A stretch of 64,000 bases of DNA from Neobacillus cucumis (GTDB taxonomy: Bacteria; Bacillota; Bacilli; Bacillales; Cytobacillaceae). Each line of letters opens with the position of its first letter. The first letter of the stretch is position 1. The position numbers were made by a program, and so were the translations under genes. Shown one piece after another: positions 9,334-20,876 of this stretch. Where the stretch lies: the NCBI RefSeq assembly GCF_002860255.1, contig NZ_PGVE01000102.1, forward strand, positions 1 through 64,000. The letters are read 5' to 3'. The notes under the pieces were generated by a model, which made no database searches, was not told the DNA's origin, and was given only the letters and a program-made list of their open reading frames with translations.

Positions 9334-9358
9334 AAAGGTGCGGAGATCCGCACCTTTA
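9334..9358 (-). terminator. Intrinsic terminator of glyS
   Basis: A G/C-rich near-palindrome (AAGGTGCGGA with TCCGCACCTT) lies two bases after the glyS stop and has a short T run in the minus direction. Confidence 0.8.
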
Positions 9359-9360
9359 TT

Positions 9361-10743
9361 CTAGAAAACCATCTTTTCTTGTAAAAAGCCTGCCAATTCT
9401 GAGATAGGAAGTCTTGTTTGTTCCATTGTATCCCTGTCACGAACTGTAACCATGTTGTCTTCTTTTGAGTCAAAGTCATAGGTAATGCAGAATGGCGTTC
9501 CAATTTCATCATGACGACGGTAACGTTTACCGATAGAACCAGCTTCATCATAATCCACCGTAAAGTGTTTTGATAATTCAGCAAATACCTCTCTAGCTTC
9601 TTCTGAAAGTTTTTTCGATAACGGCAGGACTGCTGCTTTATACGGTGCTAAGGCAGGGTGAAAATGCATCACTGTTCTAGAAGTACCGTCTTCAAGCTGT
9701 TCCTCCTCATAGGCATCGATTAAGAAAGCAAGAGTTACCCTGTCGGCTCCAAGGGATGGCTCAATACAATACGGTACATATTTTTCATTCGTTTCAGGAT
9801 CGAGATAATGGAAGTCTTCACCTGAGAACTCCATATGCTGCTTTAAATCATAATCTGTTCTTGATGCAACGCCCCATAATTCTCCCCAGCCAAACGGGAA
9901 CTTAAATTCAAAATCTGTAGTTGCATTACTGTAATGAGAAAGTTCATCCTCTGAATGATCACGAAGTCTGATATTTTCCTTTGTAAGCCCCAAAGATAAT
10001 AACCAGTTTTCCGCAAAATTCTTCCAATAGTTAAACCATTTAAGCTCCTCACCAGGTTGACAGAAAAATTCAAGCTCCATTTGTTCAAACTCTCTAGTAC
10101 GGAATGTAAAATTACCTGGGGTAATTTCATTACGGAAGCTTTTTCCAATTTGAGCTATACCAAACGGTATTTTCTTTCTCATTGTACGTTGTACATTTTT
10201 AAAATTAACAAAAATACCCTGAGCGGTTTCTGGACGTAAAAATATTTCATTTGAACTAGTTTCTGTTACGCCTTGGAATGTTTTAAACATTAAATTAAAC
10301 TGCCTGATACCTGTAAAATCATGACTGCCGCAGTCAGGACACGCAATATTATGTTCCTTAATCAATTCTTCCATTTTTTCAAATGGAAGACCGTCAACCA
10401 CTAATTCAATTCCTTTTTCATCAAGTGCATTTTCAATTAGTTTATCCGCACGGTGGCGGGCTTTACAGTTTTTACAGTCAATCATAGGGTCATTAAAGTT
10501 TCCAATATGACCAGATGCTTCCCAAGTTCTTGGATTCATCAGAATACTTGCATCTAAACCGACATTATAGGCAGACTCTTGAACAAATTTTTTCCACCAA
10601 GCCTGTTTAATATTATTTTTAAATTCAACACCTAATGGACCATAATCCCAAGTATTAGCTAGACCTCCATAAATTTCTGAGCCTGGAAAAATAAATCCTC
10701 TGTGTTTCGCGTGTGAAACGATTTGTTCCATTGTTACACCCAT
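9361..10743 (-). CDS. glyS: Glycyl-tRNA synthetase, single-chain dimeric type
   Basis: This class II synthetase charges tRNA-Gly. At 460 residues it is the alpha2 (eukaryote-like) type, not the alpha2beta2 GlyQ/GlyS pair of B. subtilis. Visible signatures are motif 2 ([10 protein letters not shown] followed by [14 protein letters not shown]) and motif 3 ([11 protein letters not shown]), plus two CxxC pairs (CKNC, CPDC) in the insertion near 90-150. AAGGAGA lies eight bases before the ATG. Expression is controlled by the T-box leader upstream. Confidence 0.95.
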   Translation of the reverse strand: MGVTMEQIVSHAKHRGFIFPGSEIYGGLANTWDYGPLGVEFKNNIKQAWWKKFVQESAYNVGLDASILMNPRTWEASGHIGNFNDPMIDCKNCKARHRADKLIENALDEKGIELVVDGLPFEKMEELIKEHNIACPDCGSHDFTGIRQFNLMFKTFQGVTETSSNEIFLRPETAQGIFVNFKNVQRTMRKKIPFGIAQIGKSFRNEITPGNFTFRTREFEQMELEFFCQPGEELKWFNYWKNFAENWLLSLGLTKENIRLRDHSEDELSHYSNATTDFEFKFPFGWGELWGVASRTDYDLKQHMEFSGEDFHYLDPETNEKYVPYCIEPSLGADRVTLAFLIDAYEEEQLEDGTSRTVMHFHPALAPYKAAVLPLSKKLSEEAREVFAELSKHFTVDYDEAGSIGKRYRRHDEIGTPFCITYDFDSKEDNMVTVRDRDTMEQTRLPISELAGFLQEKMVF

Positions 10744-10793
10744 TGTTAATCTCTCCTTCTAAAAAGAATTAAAAGTGGAAGTTTGAAGGCTAA

Positions 10794-11003
10794 AATAAAA
10801 AACTCCCGTCTCTATGCTTTTACTAAGCATAGGGACGAGAGTTACCCGCGGTTCCACCCTATTTGCTGCTGATGAGCAGCCTCCTTGTTTACGATTGCTC
10901 AGGAACGCCTTCATTAGTGCTCTATACCCTAGCTCACACCGCCCTAGGTTCGCTTTTATAGAGAGATCTAATTACTACTTTCCGTCACAGCAAATATTTT
11001 ATT
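10794..11003 (-). promoter_or_regulatory. Glycine T-box riboswitch leader of glyS
   Basis: On the minus strand the conserved T-box AGGGTGGAACCGCGG occupies 10846-10860. It is followed by the terminator (10794-10844: CTCTCGTCCCTATGC paired with its near complement, then a T run). Upstream is an extended stem I region reaching the promoter start near 11003. The leader binds uncharged tRNA-Gly and lets transcription proceed when glycine charging is low. At least two GGC triplets could be the specifier, and the choice was not settled without folding. Confidence 0.92.
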
Positions 11004-11009
11004 ATAGAA

Positions 11010-11038
11010 ATAGTATCGAAAACTTTTAACATTGTCAA
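11010..11038 (-). promoter_or_regulatory. SigA promoter of the glyS T-box leader
   Basis: TTGACA, a 17-base spacer and TACTAT are on the minus strand, placed correctly to start the T-box leader near 11003. Confidence 0.8.
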
Positions 11039-11046
11039 CAAGGCAA

Positions 11047-11799
11047 TTATAACAGATTGCGAAAATGATCCATCGAATTAAGAAACTTTTTAGATTTGAG
11101 ATGAAGACCAGAATACTCATCATAGTAAGCAGTAATAATTTTTTTTAATTCAGCCTTTGTTTCTTCTTTAACTGAAATATTTCCTAATCTTGAAAGATCA
11201 AAATAATAAAATAGACGTAATAATTTAACAGTTGCTGGCAATAATGGAAAATGGTATGGATCTTTTCCAAGACAGCGATGACAGATAAAACCGCCTTCCC
11301 TAATCGAAAATGAAAAATGTCCATCCGTGCTTCCGCAAACAGAGCATTTATCTAGGATTGGGTATAGCCCCAATACATTTAACATTTTCATCTCGTATAT
11401 ATTCATAAGAATATCAGGGTCAAAGCCTTCATTCATATAATTTAAAGTCTGATAAAGCAACTCAAAATGAAAAGGGTTTGTTTTTTTATCTTCCGTACAT
11501 CTATCTGTCAGTTCAACAATATAACTGGCATAGGCTGTTAAAAAGATATCTTCTGCTATGGAGCGGAAAGAAGTATTGATTTCTCCTTGCTGGAGGCTCC
11601 CTAAACCAGAACCTGTTTGCAAGAGAAAATACCCATGAGTAAACAGCTGAGAAATAGAGGAAAGGCGGCTATTTGGCTTTTTGGCTCCTCTAGCCATAAC
11701 ACCAATCTTACCACCTTCCCTAGTATATATCGTTACTATTTTATTGGTTTCACCATAATCTGTCGTTCTAATGACAATGCCTTCATATTTCTTAAGCAT
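11047..11799 (-). CDS. recO: DNA repair protein RecO
   Basis: RecO loads RecA onto SSB-coated single-stranded DNA in the RecFOR pathway. The 250 residues show the N-terminal OB fold ([21 protein letters not shown]) and a four-cysteine zinc site (CSVC near 153 and CHRC about 20 residues later). The ATG at 11797-11799 was chosen because AGAAGGTGA is six bases upstream; a GTG three codons earlier overlaps that site. It follows yqzL, as in B. subtilis. Confidence 0.94.
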   Translation of the reverse strand: MLKKYEGIVIRTTDYGETNKIVTIYTREGGKIGVMARGAKKPNSRLSSISQLFTHGYFLLQTGSGLGSLQQGEINTSFRSIAEDIFLTAYASYIVELTDRCTEDKKTNPFHFELLYQTLNYMNEGFDPDILMNIYEMKMLNVLGLYPILDKCSVCGSTDGHFSFSIREGGFICHRCLGKDPYHFPLLPATVKLLRLFYYFDLSRLGNISVKEETKAELKKIITAYYDEYSGLHLKSKKFLNSMDHFRNLL

Positions 11800-11834
11800 T
11801 TTTGTCACCTTCTAACATACAAGCGAAAACAAAC

Positions 11835-11978
11835 TTATGAAACGGGAAAATCAATTTGTGCTAGATCTTCATTCTGATTTCCGGGTATTTCTTGGTTTTC
11901 CTTCTCAAGTTCCTTGAAGAGAAGATATGTGTCAATATTACCTGTCTGTAGGAATACTTTCCACGTAAAATCCATCAT
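11835..11978 (-). CDS. yqzL: YqzL family small protein
   Basis: A 47-codon gene lies between era and recO, the position of B. subtilis yqzL. The product begins MMDFTWKVFLQTGNIDTYLL and continues with FKELEKENQE, the conserved core of the family. AAAGGTGGGG lies upstream of the ATG pair. The function is unknown. It is likely cotranscribed with recO, 35 bases downstream. Confidence 0.9.
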   Translation of the reverse strand: MMDFTWKVFLQTGNIDTYLLFKELEKENQEIPGNQNEDLAQIDFPVS

Positions 11979-12136
11979 CGAAAACCCCACCTTTCATTAT
12001 TTAGACTAGCTTAATGTTAAATCCCAAACCTTATAATTATCATAGCCTGCCTTTGCCAAAATATAAGACGAAATAATTGTTAATGTTGTCCATGCATAAT
12101 CTTGATTAAAAGTTAATATTTTAATTAGGGTTTAGA

Positions 12137-13487
<1,351 letters not shown>

Positions 13488-13607
13488 TTATTTTACCTCA
13501 AAAAGATGAGAAAATCATTACTTGTAGCGAAAAAGTAATATAAAATTTTAAAAAATTTGAATTTTCTCATAATGTAACTTGTCTGCTCAAAACAAATTAT
13601 TTTAGTT

Positions 13608-13636
13608 ATTTTACCGAAAATAATTTCTCTTTTCAA
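13608..13636 (-). promoter_or_regulatory. Candidate SigA promoter upstream of cdd
   Basis: TTGAAA, a 17-base spacer and TAAAAT are on the minus strand. The leader to cdd would be about 150 bases. It would allow cdd-era expression apart from the genes upstream. Confidence 0.45.
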
Positions 13637-13663
13637 ATTTATTAAAGTAAGATAACTTTTTCT

Positions 13664-14047
13664 TTATTGGAACGGCTTTAATACATAAGGCATAAAGATT
13701 AAAATGCCCGCAATGGCAGATAGTATTGCATAAATGAAAACTGCTCCAGCAGCAATATCTTTCGCTTGTTTAGCAAAAGGATGATACTCCGTTGTTACTA
13801 GATCAACTACCCTTTCAATGGCTGTATTAATTAATTCCAAAGCAAACATTCCCCCGATCGCAAATAGTATAAAGAGCCACTCGATTTTGGTAATTGAAAA
13901 ATAAATGGACAAACCTATTGCGATAAGGGAACTTATCAGATGGAATCGCATATTTCTTTCTGCTTTAATAGCCGTCAAGATTCCAATAACAGCATACGAA
14001 AAGGAACTCAATATTGGATTCTTTTTACCTTTATCGAGTGAGTCCAT
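13664..14047 (-). CDS. dgkA: Undecaprenol kinase / diacylglycerol kinase DgkA
   Basis: DgkA is a small integral membrane kinase; in Gram-positive bacteria the preferred substrate is undecaprenol, feeding cell-wall lipid carrier supply. The 127 residues hold three membrane segments (about 35-50, 55-75, 98-120) and the family motif [12 protein letters not shown] with the metal-binding glutamates. The start overlaps the end of ybeY by 17 bases. Confidence 0.93.
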   Translation of the reverse strand: MDSLDKGKKNPILSSFSYAVIGILTAIKAERNMRFHLISSLIAIGLSIYFSITKIEWLFILFAIGGMFALELINTAIERVVDLVTTEYHPFAKQAKDIAAGAVFIYAILSAIAGILIFMPYVLKPFQ

Positions 14048-14504
14048 ATTCGTTTAAAATTTCCTTTTGCAATGTAAACATTTCCTTTTCATCCTCTTCT
14101 GTCATGTGGTCAAAACCTAAGAGATGAAGGAAACCATGAACAGCTAAAAAACCCAATTCACGTTCAAATGAATGGCCGTATTCCTCAGCCTGCTCTTTTG
14201 CTCTCGGAATAGATATAATAATATCGCCTAAAACACGAGGCATATCAACCTCCCCAGTTAATTCTACCTCTCCCTCTCCAAGCTCTTCCATTGCAAAAGA
14301 AATAACGTCAGTGGCGGTGTCTTTATCGCGATACTCGCGGTTAATTTCTTGAATCTTTTCATTCGAAACAAAAGTTACCGATACCTCACTATGTTCTTCA
14401 ATCCCCTGTTTTTTGGCAGCAAAATTTATTAATCTTTCAATATCGAGCATTTGCTGCTCTGTTAATTCATTCGTTTCATCCACACTATCTATAAGTAATG
14501 TCAT
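14031..14504 (-). CDS. ybeY: Endoribonuclease YbeY
   Basis: YbeY is a zinc-dependent RNase needed for 16S rRNA 3'-end maturation and ribosome quality control. The 157 residues include the metal motif [11 protein letters not shown] (three histidines) and the DTATDVISF segment. AGGTGA precedes the ATG, which overlaps the pgpH stop (ATGA), giving tight coupling in a pgpH-ybeY-dgkA unit. Confidence 0.95.
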   Translation of the reverse strand: MTLLIDSVDETNELTEQQMLDIERLINFAAKKQGIEEHSEVSVTFVSNEKIQEINREYRDKDTATDVISFAMEELGEGEVELTGEVDMPRVLGDIIISIPRAKEQAEEYGHSFERELGFLAVHGFLHLLGFDHMTEEDEKEMFTLQKEILNEYGLTR

Positions 14505-16675
14505 GCTTGCTTCACCTGCTTTGTTTTTGTTAATTCTGGATACTCTATCCTTGAATGAAAAATCCCTTTTAAAGTCTCACATAATGTATGGGAGACAATT
14601 TCAATTTCTTTCATGGTGATATCACATTCATTTAATTGCCCATCCTCAAGACGGTCAGCCACGATTTTCTTAACGAGAGACTCAATTAATTCTGGGGTAG
14701 GCTGGGATAAGGAACGTACAGCAGCCTCAACGCTGTCAGCAATTCCCACAATTGCTGACTCCTTAGTCTGTGCTTTCGGGCCCGGATAGCGAAAGTCCGT
14801 TTCTTTACTATCCGAGTCATCTTGAAGTGCTTTATGATAAAAGAACTTTAGCAAAGTTGTCCCATGGTGCTGCTCTGCAATGTCAATTATTTCTTTCGGC
14901 ATATGGTATTTCCTTAAAATGGCCGCACCATCTACTACATGCGCAATGATAATAGGGGCACTTTTTTCAGGAGGCAGCCTGTCATGAGGATTATCATGAT
15001 GTATTTGATTTTCAATAAAGAAGTTCGGTCTTTTGGTTTTCCCAATATCATGGTAATAACTTCCCACCCTTGCCAAAAGTCCATTTGCCCCAATCGCTTC
15101 ACAGGCAGATTCAGCTAAATTAGCGACCATCACGCTATGATGATAGGTTCCCGGAGCCTCCATTAAAATTTTTCTAAGAAGTGGATGGTTCGGGTTCGAC
15201 AGCTCAATCAGTCTAATGGATGAAAGGATTCCAAAGCTTGCTTCAAAGAAAGGTAATAATCCAAGAGTTAAGACAGCAGAACTAATTCCAGACACAAGAG
15301 CAGTAATAAGATAATAGCCGTACTCAATCCCAGAGTACTGTCCATTAGGCAGCATCATGAAAGCACCAATCGTCAACACATTGATAATGGCGGCAAAAGT
15401 ACCGGCTTGAAGAATTTTTGATCGGCGATTCTGACTGTTTAAGAACAGAATTGCTGAAATGCTGCTGAAAAGAATATAAATACCTATTGAAAAATTTAGT
15501 GTTCCTGTAATTCCTTCATTAAAAAGAATACTTCCACAAACGGCCATAAGGATGGACATGAAAATAGCAAGCTTTTCATCGATAAGTATTTTAATTAGCA
15601 TTCCCCCCAATGCAGCGGGGAAAATATAGCCGATTCCTTCAAAATTAAAAACTTGCAGCAGACTAATAATTTTCATAATAAAAGTGGAGAGCATGAAAAT
15701 AAGCCCGAACAATAATAGGTAGGTTTGCCGCTTTTCAGGAAGTGATTTCATTTGATAAAAATAGTAATAGATGCCTGAAAGTATGATAGTGATAAGAACT
15801 ACCAAACCAATAAACGGCTTATAGGAATGATCATTGTTTATAAGACCGACTAACTTTAATTGTCGATAGATATCCTGATTAATTAATTCCCCTTCTTCCG
15901 CAATGATTTGCCCCTGCAGGATTTTTACAGGCTCAACACTTTCTGCTGCCTGCTGTCTAAGTTCTTCGGTTGCATTTGGATCATAGAACTCATTTTGGAT
16001 AACAGCATATCGGCCTAAGTCAATTGCAGCTAATTTTAAATCATCATGTAAGGTAGTATACTTTAATTCTTCCTCTACCCTTTTCTTAGCATTTTCTACT
16101 TCATCTGCAGAAATTCTTTTGGTCATGACATTATTTATGGCCGTAACCGTTAAATCTTTCGCAATGGCCAAATCATCATTGTTAGCATGAATTAAGGCTG
16201 TAAAAACTTGATTAGAAAGTTCTTTTGAAACACTAGGGGTTAGTTTAGCTTTTAATTGTGACTCTTTTTCTGAATCACTTGGTTCATCTGAAGTTGTATT
16301 TTCCTTTCCTGCTTCTTCTTGTTTTTTTACCTCTTCTTTAATTTCATTATTGAGCTCTATAGCTGCTTGAAATATGGATGTAATTAAATCCACTCGATTT
16401 TGGGTATATTCATTTTTCAAAGAATATACAGGCTGCACCTGGTTAATGGCATCTCTACGTTTATTTTCGGTACTTTCCTTATCCTCTACTGTTGCGGGTG
16501 AACGTATTGTTTTTTCAGCTACTGAGAACAAGCTTAACTCAAGTTTTTCAGGTTTCACATTGTTGTACATTGCACCAACCAATACAATTCCTAGTACGAT
16601 AAAAAATAAAACACGAAAAAAAGTTATATCAAGTAATTTACGTATCCGTATGAAGTTCTGCTGTATTTTATCCAA
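14501..16675 (-). CDS. pgpH: Cyclic-di-AMP phosphodiesterase PgpH (7TMR-HD)
   Basis: PgpH (YqfF) is a membrane HD-domain enzyme that degrades c-di-AMP. Taken from a TTG at 16673-16675 the protein has 724 residues: one membrane helix near 20-38, a large extracytoplasmic 7TMR-HDED domain (about 45-270), seven membrane helices (about 280-470), then an HD domain with [11 protein letters not shown] and HHGTT. GGGGGGA lies five bases before this TTG. An in-frame ATG 18 codons upstream (16729) has a poorer AAAGGT site and remains possible. Confidence 0.92.
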   Translation of the reverse strand: MDKIQQNFIRIRKLLDITFFRVLFFIVLGIVLVGAMYNNVKPEKLELSLFSVAEKTIRSPATVEDKESTENKRRDAINQVQPVYSLKNEYTQNRVDLITSIFQAAIELNNEIKEEVKKQEEAGKENTTSDEPSDSEKESQLKAKLTPSVSKELSNQVFTALIHANNDDLAIAKDLTVTAINNVMTKRISADEVENAKKRVEEELKYTTLHDDLKLAAIDLGRYAVIQNEFYDPNATEELRQQAAESVEPVKILQGQIIAEEGELINQDIYRQLKLVGLINNDHSYKPFIGLVVLITIILSGIYYYFYQMKSLPEKRQTYLLLFGLIFMLSTFIMKIISLLQVFNFEGIGYIFPAALGGMLIKILIDEKLAIFMSILMAVCGSILFNEGITGTLNFSIGIYILFSSISAILFLNSQNRRSKILQAGTFAAIINVLTIGAFMMLPNGQYSGIEYGYYLITALVSGISSAVLTLGLLPFFEASFGILSSIRLIELSNPNHPLLRKILMEAPGTYHHSVMVANLAESACEAIGANGLLARVGSYYHDIGKTKRPNFFIENQIHHDNPHDRLPPEKSAPIIIAHVVDGAAILRKYHMPKEIIDIAEQHHGTTLLKFFYHKALQDDSDSKETDFRYPGPKAQTKESAIVGIADSVEAAVRSLSQPTPELIESLVKKIVADRLEDGQLNECDITMKEIEIVSHTLCETLKGIFHSRIEYPELTKTKQVKQA

Positions 16676-16820
16676 CGAAATCCCCCCAAACACGGCCCAT
16701 CCAACATTGTTATAGGAAAAGAATAACATAATACGACCTTTAAATGCACTTTATGTAAAATCATATCAGTTTATAAGAAAAATTTCACGCTCTTAAAAAG
16801 AAGTTTTTGTTTAATTATGG

Positions 16821-16851
16821 AAAAAGGGATAAACCGATAAGGTTTACCCCC
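16821..16851 (-). terminator. Hairpin with T run between phoH and pgpH
   Basis: On the minus strand GGGTAAACC pairs with GGTTTATCCC (one-base bulge) and is followed by five T residues. It probably weakens readthrough from phoH into pgpH. Confidence 0.55.
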
Positions 16852-16856
16852 ATTTT

Positions 16857-17825
16857 CTAATTTTGATTTCCCTTTTTTTCGTAGGCTTCAATAATTCTGC
16901 CGACGAGCGGATGTCGAACCACATCACCTTGTTCTAAAAAGATAAATGAAATCCCTCGTACATGCTGCAAAATTTCTTCTGCAACAATTAATCCTGATTT
17001 AGCACCTTTTGGTAAATCAATTTGTGTTTGGTCACCTGTAATGACCATTTTCGAACCAAATCCGAGCCTAGTTAAGAACATTTTCATTTGTGCATGAGTA
17101 GTATTTTGTGCTTCATCTAAAATAACAAAGGCATCATCCAATGTACGGCCCCTCATATAGGCAAGGGGAGCGATTTCGATGGTACCACGTTCAATTAATC
17201 TTTGAGTATGCTCTGCCCCTAAAACATCATTTAAAGCATCATAAAGGGGTCTTAAATATGGGTCAACCTTTTCTTTCAAGTCCCCTGGTAAAAAACCGAG
17301 GCTTTCACCAGCTTCTACTGCGGGTCTGGTTAATATAATTCTATTCACTTGTCCTGTTTTTAGAGCGTTAACAGCCATGACGACTGCAAGATAGGTTTTA
17401 CCTGTGCCGGCTGGCCCAATTCCAAAAACAAGATCATTTTTCTTAATCGCAGTCACATAGTGCCTCTGCCCAAGCGTCTTAATTCGAATAGTTTTACCCT
17501 TAACATTCTTGCCGATTTCTTCATCATATAAATTCACAAAATAATCAAGAGTGCCTTTTTGAGCCATTTGAATGGCATAAAGTACGTCCCGTTGACTTAT
17601 ATTTATGCCTTTTCGTATTACAAAGATTAATCTGTCTATTATTTCTCCTGCCATAATAACTTTATCTTCATCACCAGATAAGCTGACAGATTCTCCTCTG
17701 GTTATAATTGAGACTTTAAGTTCTTCTTCAATTATTTTTAGGTTCTGATCAGAATTTCCCAGCAGCGTAATAGCTTCGGCTGGATTTTCTAACTGTACAT
17801 TAATCGTTGTTAATTTCTCTGTCAT
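16857..17825 (-). CDS. phoH: PhoH-family ATPase
   Basis: This is a PhoH/YbeZ-type P-loop ATPase, thought to be an RNA helicase-like partner of YbeY. The 322 residues have an N-terminal KH-like part and the PhoH domain with GPAGTGKT, ILDEAQN and ITGDQTQIDL. AAGGAG lies eight bases before the ATG at 17823-17825. The start lies within the last 26 bases of yqfD, so translation is coupled. The phoH-pgpH-ybeY cluster is widely conserved. Confidence 0.95.
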   Translation of the reverse strand: MTEKLTTINVQLENPAEAITLLGNSDQNLKIIEEELKVSIITRGESVSLSGDEDKVIMAGEIIDRLIFVIRKGINISQRDVLYAIQMAQKGTLDYFVNLYDEEIGKNVKGKTIRIKTLGQRHYVTAIKKNDLVFGIGPAGTGKTYLAVVMAVNALKTGQVNRIILTRPAVEAGESLGFLPGDLKEKVDPYLRPLYDALNDVLGAEHTQRLIERGTIEIAPLAYMRGRTLDDAFVILDEAQNTTHAQMKMFLTRLGFGSKMVITGDQTQIDLPKGAKSGLIVAEEILQHVRGISFIFLEQGDVVRHPLVGRIIEAYEKKGNQN

Positions 17826-19014
17826 CAGGTATCTCCTTGGAAATCGGTTGTCCGACTGCAATGTTTTCAATTATCTTAAAATGGATATCCAGTTTAACTT
17901 TACCATTTTCCATTGCCTTGTGTAAAATTTTTTCATCTTTTATCATAGCATCTTCATCTAAGGTGCTTTTTATTTGTTTTTTTGCAAGTTCTAATGCCAT
18001 TTTTTCAGCTTCACTATTTGAATAAGTCCGTTGGTACACTTCCCTTTCACGTATCGTTTTATTTATATAAGAAATAGGCAAATCCCATTTTAAAAATCGA
18101 ACTTTATGCACATTCTTCTCAATCTCATAATGCTTAAATTCGGGTTTACCAAAGCCCCATATAGGCACCTCCAGGTTTCCTATTAAGAGCGAATGTTTTT
18201 GCTCCTCCTTGCCATTATACACGTTAAATTTGGTCACCAATGGAAGCTCAACATGGCTTTTATACCAAGTTTCTCCCCATACTTCACCTTTAGCAGCGGT
18301 TACTTCGGGATTTTCTTCTTGACCAAACGCTCCTGAAACCAGTAATTGTCCTTTTTCAACATGGTCATTAATATCAACAACCTTTTGACCGCTTTCCACA
18401 AACATTTTTACAATGATCGCCTTCTTTTTAGCAATGAGATTCTGCGGTGATAAATGTTCCGGTTTTTTTGGCTCATTTTTTTCAACCACTTGCAGGTGGT
18501 AGGTTGTCCCCTTTAACTCCACACCAACCCAGGTTAATGCCCCAATATTATTGGTCAATTGTCTTTGAATGCCTTCAACGTTTTCAACAAAGAATTGCAC
18601 TTTTCCGATTTTCACTCCCATCTTGTCCAATTCTTTGCGAATTTGATACTCAGTGGCTGGTTTAGCCCCCTTAATTTCTATCCCCCAAACCATGTTAGAC
18701 AGGAGCAGAATAATAAATAAAAAGGCGGCGGCTCCTAGCATAAAGCCGCTGTTTTTCCACAACCTTTTTAACAAAAATGGCAACCCGCTCCTCTGTAAGA
18801 AAGAGATTTTGCAATCACTCTTTCTGGCAAATCTTCTTATTTTGAGGGCATCCTGGACACGCATTTTAAAAGTGATCGTCTCAGTCCCATGGCGTTTAAC
18901 ATTCCAAATATGTAAACCGTTCTTTGTTAAAGCATTTAAAAACCGTTCAAGACCTTTGCCGGATACTCTAACTGTAACTCTGCCATATAGGAATTCAATC
19001 CACTGGTTCTTCAT
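17800..19014 (-). CDS. yqfD: Sporulation protein YqfD
   Basis: YqfD is a mother-cell (SigE-regulon) membrane protein in B. subtilis, needed for efficient sporulation. The 404-residue protein has a cytoplasmic N-terminal domain (1-85), one membrane helix near 92-110 (FLFIILLLSNMVWG) and a large extracytoplasmic domain. The start ATG overlaps the yqfC stop (ATGA), with AGGAGG upstream. The sequence shows no enzyme motif. Confidence 0.93.
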   Translation of the reverse strand: MKNQWIEFLYGRVTVRVSGKGLERFLNALTKNGLHIWNVKRHGTETITFKMRVQDALKIRRFARKSDCKISFLQRSGLPFLLKRLWKNSGFMLGAAAFLFIILLLSNMVWGIEIKGAKPATEYQIRKELDKMGVKIGKVQFFVENVEGIQRQLTNNIGALTWVGVELKGTTYHLQVVEKNEPKKPEHLSPQNLIAKKKAIIVKMFVESGQKVVDINDHVEKGQLLVSGAFGQEENPEVTAAKGEVWGETWYKSHVELPLVTKFNVYNGKEEQKHSLLIGNLEVPIWGFGKPEFKHYEIEKNVHKVRFLKWDLPISYINKTIREREVYQRTYSNSEAEKMALELAKKQIKSTLDEDAMIKDEKILHKAMENGKVKLDIHFKIIENIAVGQPISKEIPDDREINND

Positions 19015-19310
19015 TTTGTTCCTCCTACATCATTTATATAAATGACCTGATCTATTTTTCCTTCCAATAAAATTTCTTCGGGTAAGATGGTCTTAATTAC
19101 AAAACCCTTACCTTTAATTAATAATTGGCCCTGTTTTAACAACAAACGGAGTTCTTTATCAGTAAATGAAAGCAGGCCGCGGTGATTTTCCACATAAATA
19201 TGGATTTGTCCAATCATTGTTATTCGAGGAAGATCCATCATGACATCTTGAGGAAGATCCATTTTATTAGCCATCCAATTTCGAACACGCTGGCCCCATT
19301 TTTTTGCCAT
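19011..19310 (-). CDS. yqfC: Sporulation protein YqfC
   Basis: YqfC is a 99-residue protein made in the mother cell and cotranscribed with yqfD; its molecular role is unknown. The fold resembles the YabP/YqfC family, with LPRITMIGQIHIYVENHRGL as conserved core. The only ribosome binding site candidate (AAAGGGGG) is nine bases before the ATG and lies within the 3' arm of the terminator hairpin at 19317-19358, an unusual arrangement. Confidence 0.93.
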   Translation of the reverse strand: MAKKWGQRVRNWMANKMDLPQDVMMDLPRITMIGQIHIYVENHRGLLSFTDKELRLLLKQGQLLIKGKGFVIKTILPEEILLEGKIDQVIYINDVGGTK

Positions 19311-19316
19311 AAAAAA

Positions 19317-19358
19317 GAACCCCCTTTCATCTCATATTTATGAGATGAAAGGGGGTTC
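19317..19358 (-). terminator. 19-bp perfect terminator hairpin abutting yqfC
   Basis: Arms at 19317-19335 and 19340-19358 are exact complements, with a four-base loop. On the minus strand the hairpin is followed by TTCTTTTTT and then directly by the yqfC ATG. It ends the floA operon and at the same time would hide the yqfC ribosome binding site in any readthrough RNA. Confidence 0.85.
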
Positions 19359-19387
19359 TAGCACATCTTTTTCTACTCGTTTTCAAT

Positions 19388-19825
19388 TCAATTAGATCGC
19401 TTTTTCACCCTATAAGACTTTTTTGCACGGGGTTCGCCTAGTATTTCTGACCAGATTACTCCATTAATAACTGTTTGAGCTTCTAGAGTGTCCGTTATAT
19501 ATGGTTTGTTTTCTTCCTGATTTGGAATGGCTTCCCTTCGTTCCGTTTGTTTTCTCGCTGCTGCCATTCCCATCCTGCCCGTTTCCGACTCTTGCCTTAC
19601 TTGAAGATATTCCGTTTCAAGCTTATTCATGTTACTCGTCTTTTCCTCTGCAGTAAATAGAGTAGTATCTTTCGAAAGACTGTCAGAGAAATCCTTAAAC
19701 CTAGTTTGTATCTGTTCCAGGCGGCGTGGAAAAGGATTCCTTCCTTGGTACCCCTGATTATTTTTTGTTTTGCCAAATATCATGGAGATAACTCCAACAA
19801 CAATCATGATTAAAATGGTTTCCAA
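19388..19825 (-). CDS. Unknown membrane-anchored protein at the yqfB position
   Basis: This 145-residue protein was not recognised. It starts with a hydrophobic segment (about 3-17, ILIMIVVGVISMIFG), a likely N-terminal membrane anchor, followed by a charged, mostly helical region (30-110) and a conserved-looking end TVINGVIWSEILGEPRAKKS. The position between floA and yqfC corresponds to B. subtilis yqfB, but homology to YqfB could not be judged by eye. It ends shortly before the hairpin that precedes yqfC, so it is probably the last gene of the nfeD-floA unit. Confidence 0.75.
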   Translation of the reverse strand: METILIMIVVGVISMIFGKTKNNQGYQGRNPFPRRLEQIQTRFKDFSDSLSKDTTLFTAEEKTSNMNKLETEYLQVRQESETGRMGMAAARKQTERREAIPNQEENKPYITDTLEAQTVINGVIWSEILGEPRAKKSYRVKKRSN

Positions 19826-19858
19826 ACCCTTAACCCTCCTTTATTCACAAAGTGGGTT

Positions 19859-20854
19859 TTACTGATCATTCTTCTTCTCACCCGTCATCTTTCCAATTGA
19901 GCCTCTCATATCCGTATCAGCGGATATATTTTTAAAATTCATATAGTCCATAACACCAATATTACCTGATTTAAGAGCTTCAGCCATGGCTAGCGGTACT
20001 TCTGCTTCCGCTTCCACCACTTTCGCTCTCATTTCCTGTACTTTCGCCTTCATTTCCTGCTCTTGAGCAACAGCCATTGCCCTGCGTTCCTCCGCTTTTG
20101 CTTGAGCGATTTTCTTATCTGCTTCTGCTTGTTCTGTCTGTAATTCCGCACCGATATTTTTACCAATATCCACATCTGCAATATCAATCGAAAGAATTTC
20201 AAAGGCAGTACCAGCGTCTAAGCCCTTTGACAAAACGGTTTGAGAAATTAAATCAGGGTTTTCAAGAACTTTACTGTGACTATCAGATGAACCAATAGTC
20301 GATACGACCCCTTCTCCAACCCGTGCAACCACTGTTTCTTCACCCGCACCGCCGACCAGACGCTCTATATTTGCCCGGACGGTAATTCGCGCTTTCGCTT
20401 TTACTTCTATCCCATTCATAGCCACACCTGCGATAAAAGGAGTTTCAATAACCTTTGGATTTACACTCATTTGCACAGCCTCTAGAACGTCACGTCCCGC
20501 GAGATCAATAGCAGCACATCGTTCAAATGATAATTCAATATTGGCCCGGTGTGCAGCGATTAACGCATTAACGACACGATCCACATTTCCTCCAGCAAGA
20601 TAGTGGCTTTCAAGCTGGTTGGTTGTGACATTTAAACCAGCTTTATGCGCTTTAATAAGGGGATTCACAACCCTGCTCGGGGTTACACGCCTAAGCCTCA
20701 TACCAACCAGCGTAAAAATACTAATCCGGACTCCAGCGGCTAATGCCGATATCCACAGCATGATCGGTACAAAAGATAATAAAATCCCTAAAAAAATGAG
20801 GGCAATGATTACTACAGCAATAATAAAAATAGTTCCGCCTGATATTACATCCAT
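19859..20854 (-). CDS. floA: Flotillin-like protein FloA
   Basis: FloA (YqfA) is a membrane scaffold of functional membrane microdomains. The 331 residues begin with a hydrophobic hairpin-type segment (about 5-45), then the SPFH-like domain ([15 protein letters not shown] through [16 protein letters not shown]), then a coiled coil rich in Glu, Ala and Lys (about 230-300). GGAGG precedes the ATG. It lies 22 bases after nfeD, the usual partnership. Confidence 0.95.
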   Translation of the reverse strand: MDVISGGTIFIIAVVIIALIFLGILLSFVPIMLWISALAAGVRISIFTLVGMRLRRVTPSRVVNPLIKAHKAGLNVTTNQLESHYLAGGNVDRVVNALIAAHRANIELSFERCAAIDLAGRDVLEAVQMSVNPKVIETPFIAGVAMNGIEVKAKARITVRANIERLVGGAGEETVVARVGEGVVSTIGSSDSHSKVLENPDLISQTVLSKGLDAGTAFEILSIDIADVDIGKNIGAELQTEQAEADKKIAQAKAEERRAMAVAQEQEMKAKVQEMRAKVVEAEAEVPLAMAEALKSGNIGVMDYMNFKNISADTDMRGSIGKMTGEKKNDQ

Positions 20855-20876
20855 ATTCCGTACCTCCTAACATTTA

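Noticed and set aside
9309-9584. A 91-codon minus-strand frame over the glyS end
   Set aside because: It is out of frame with glyS and runs through its terminator.
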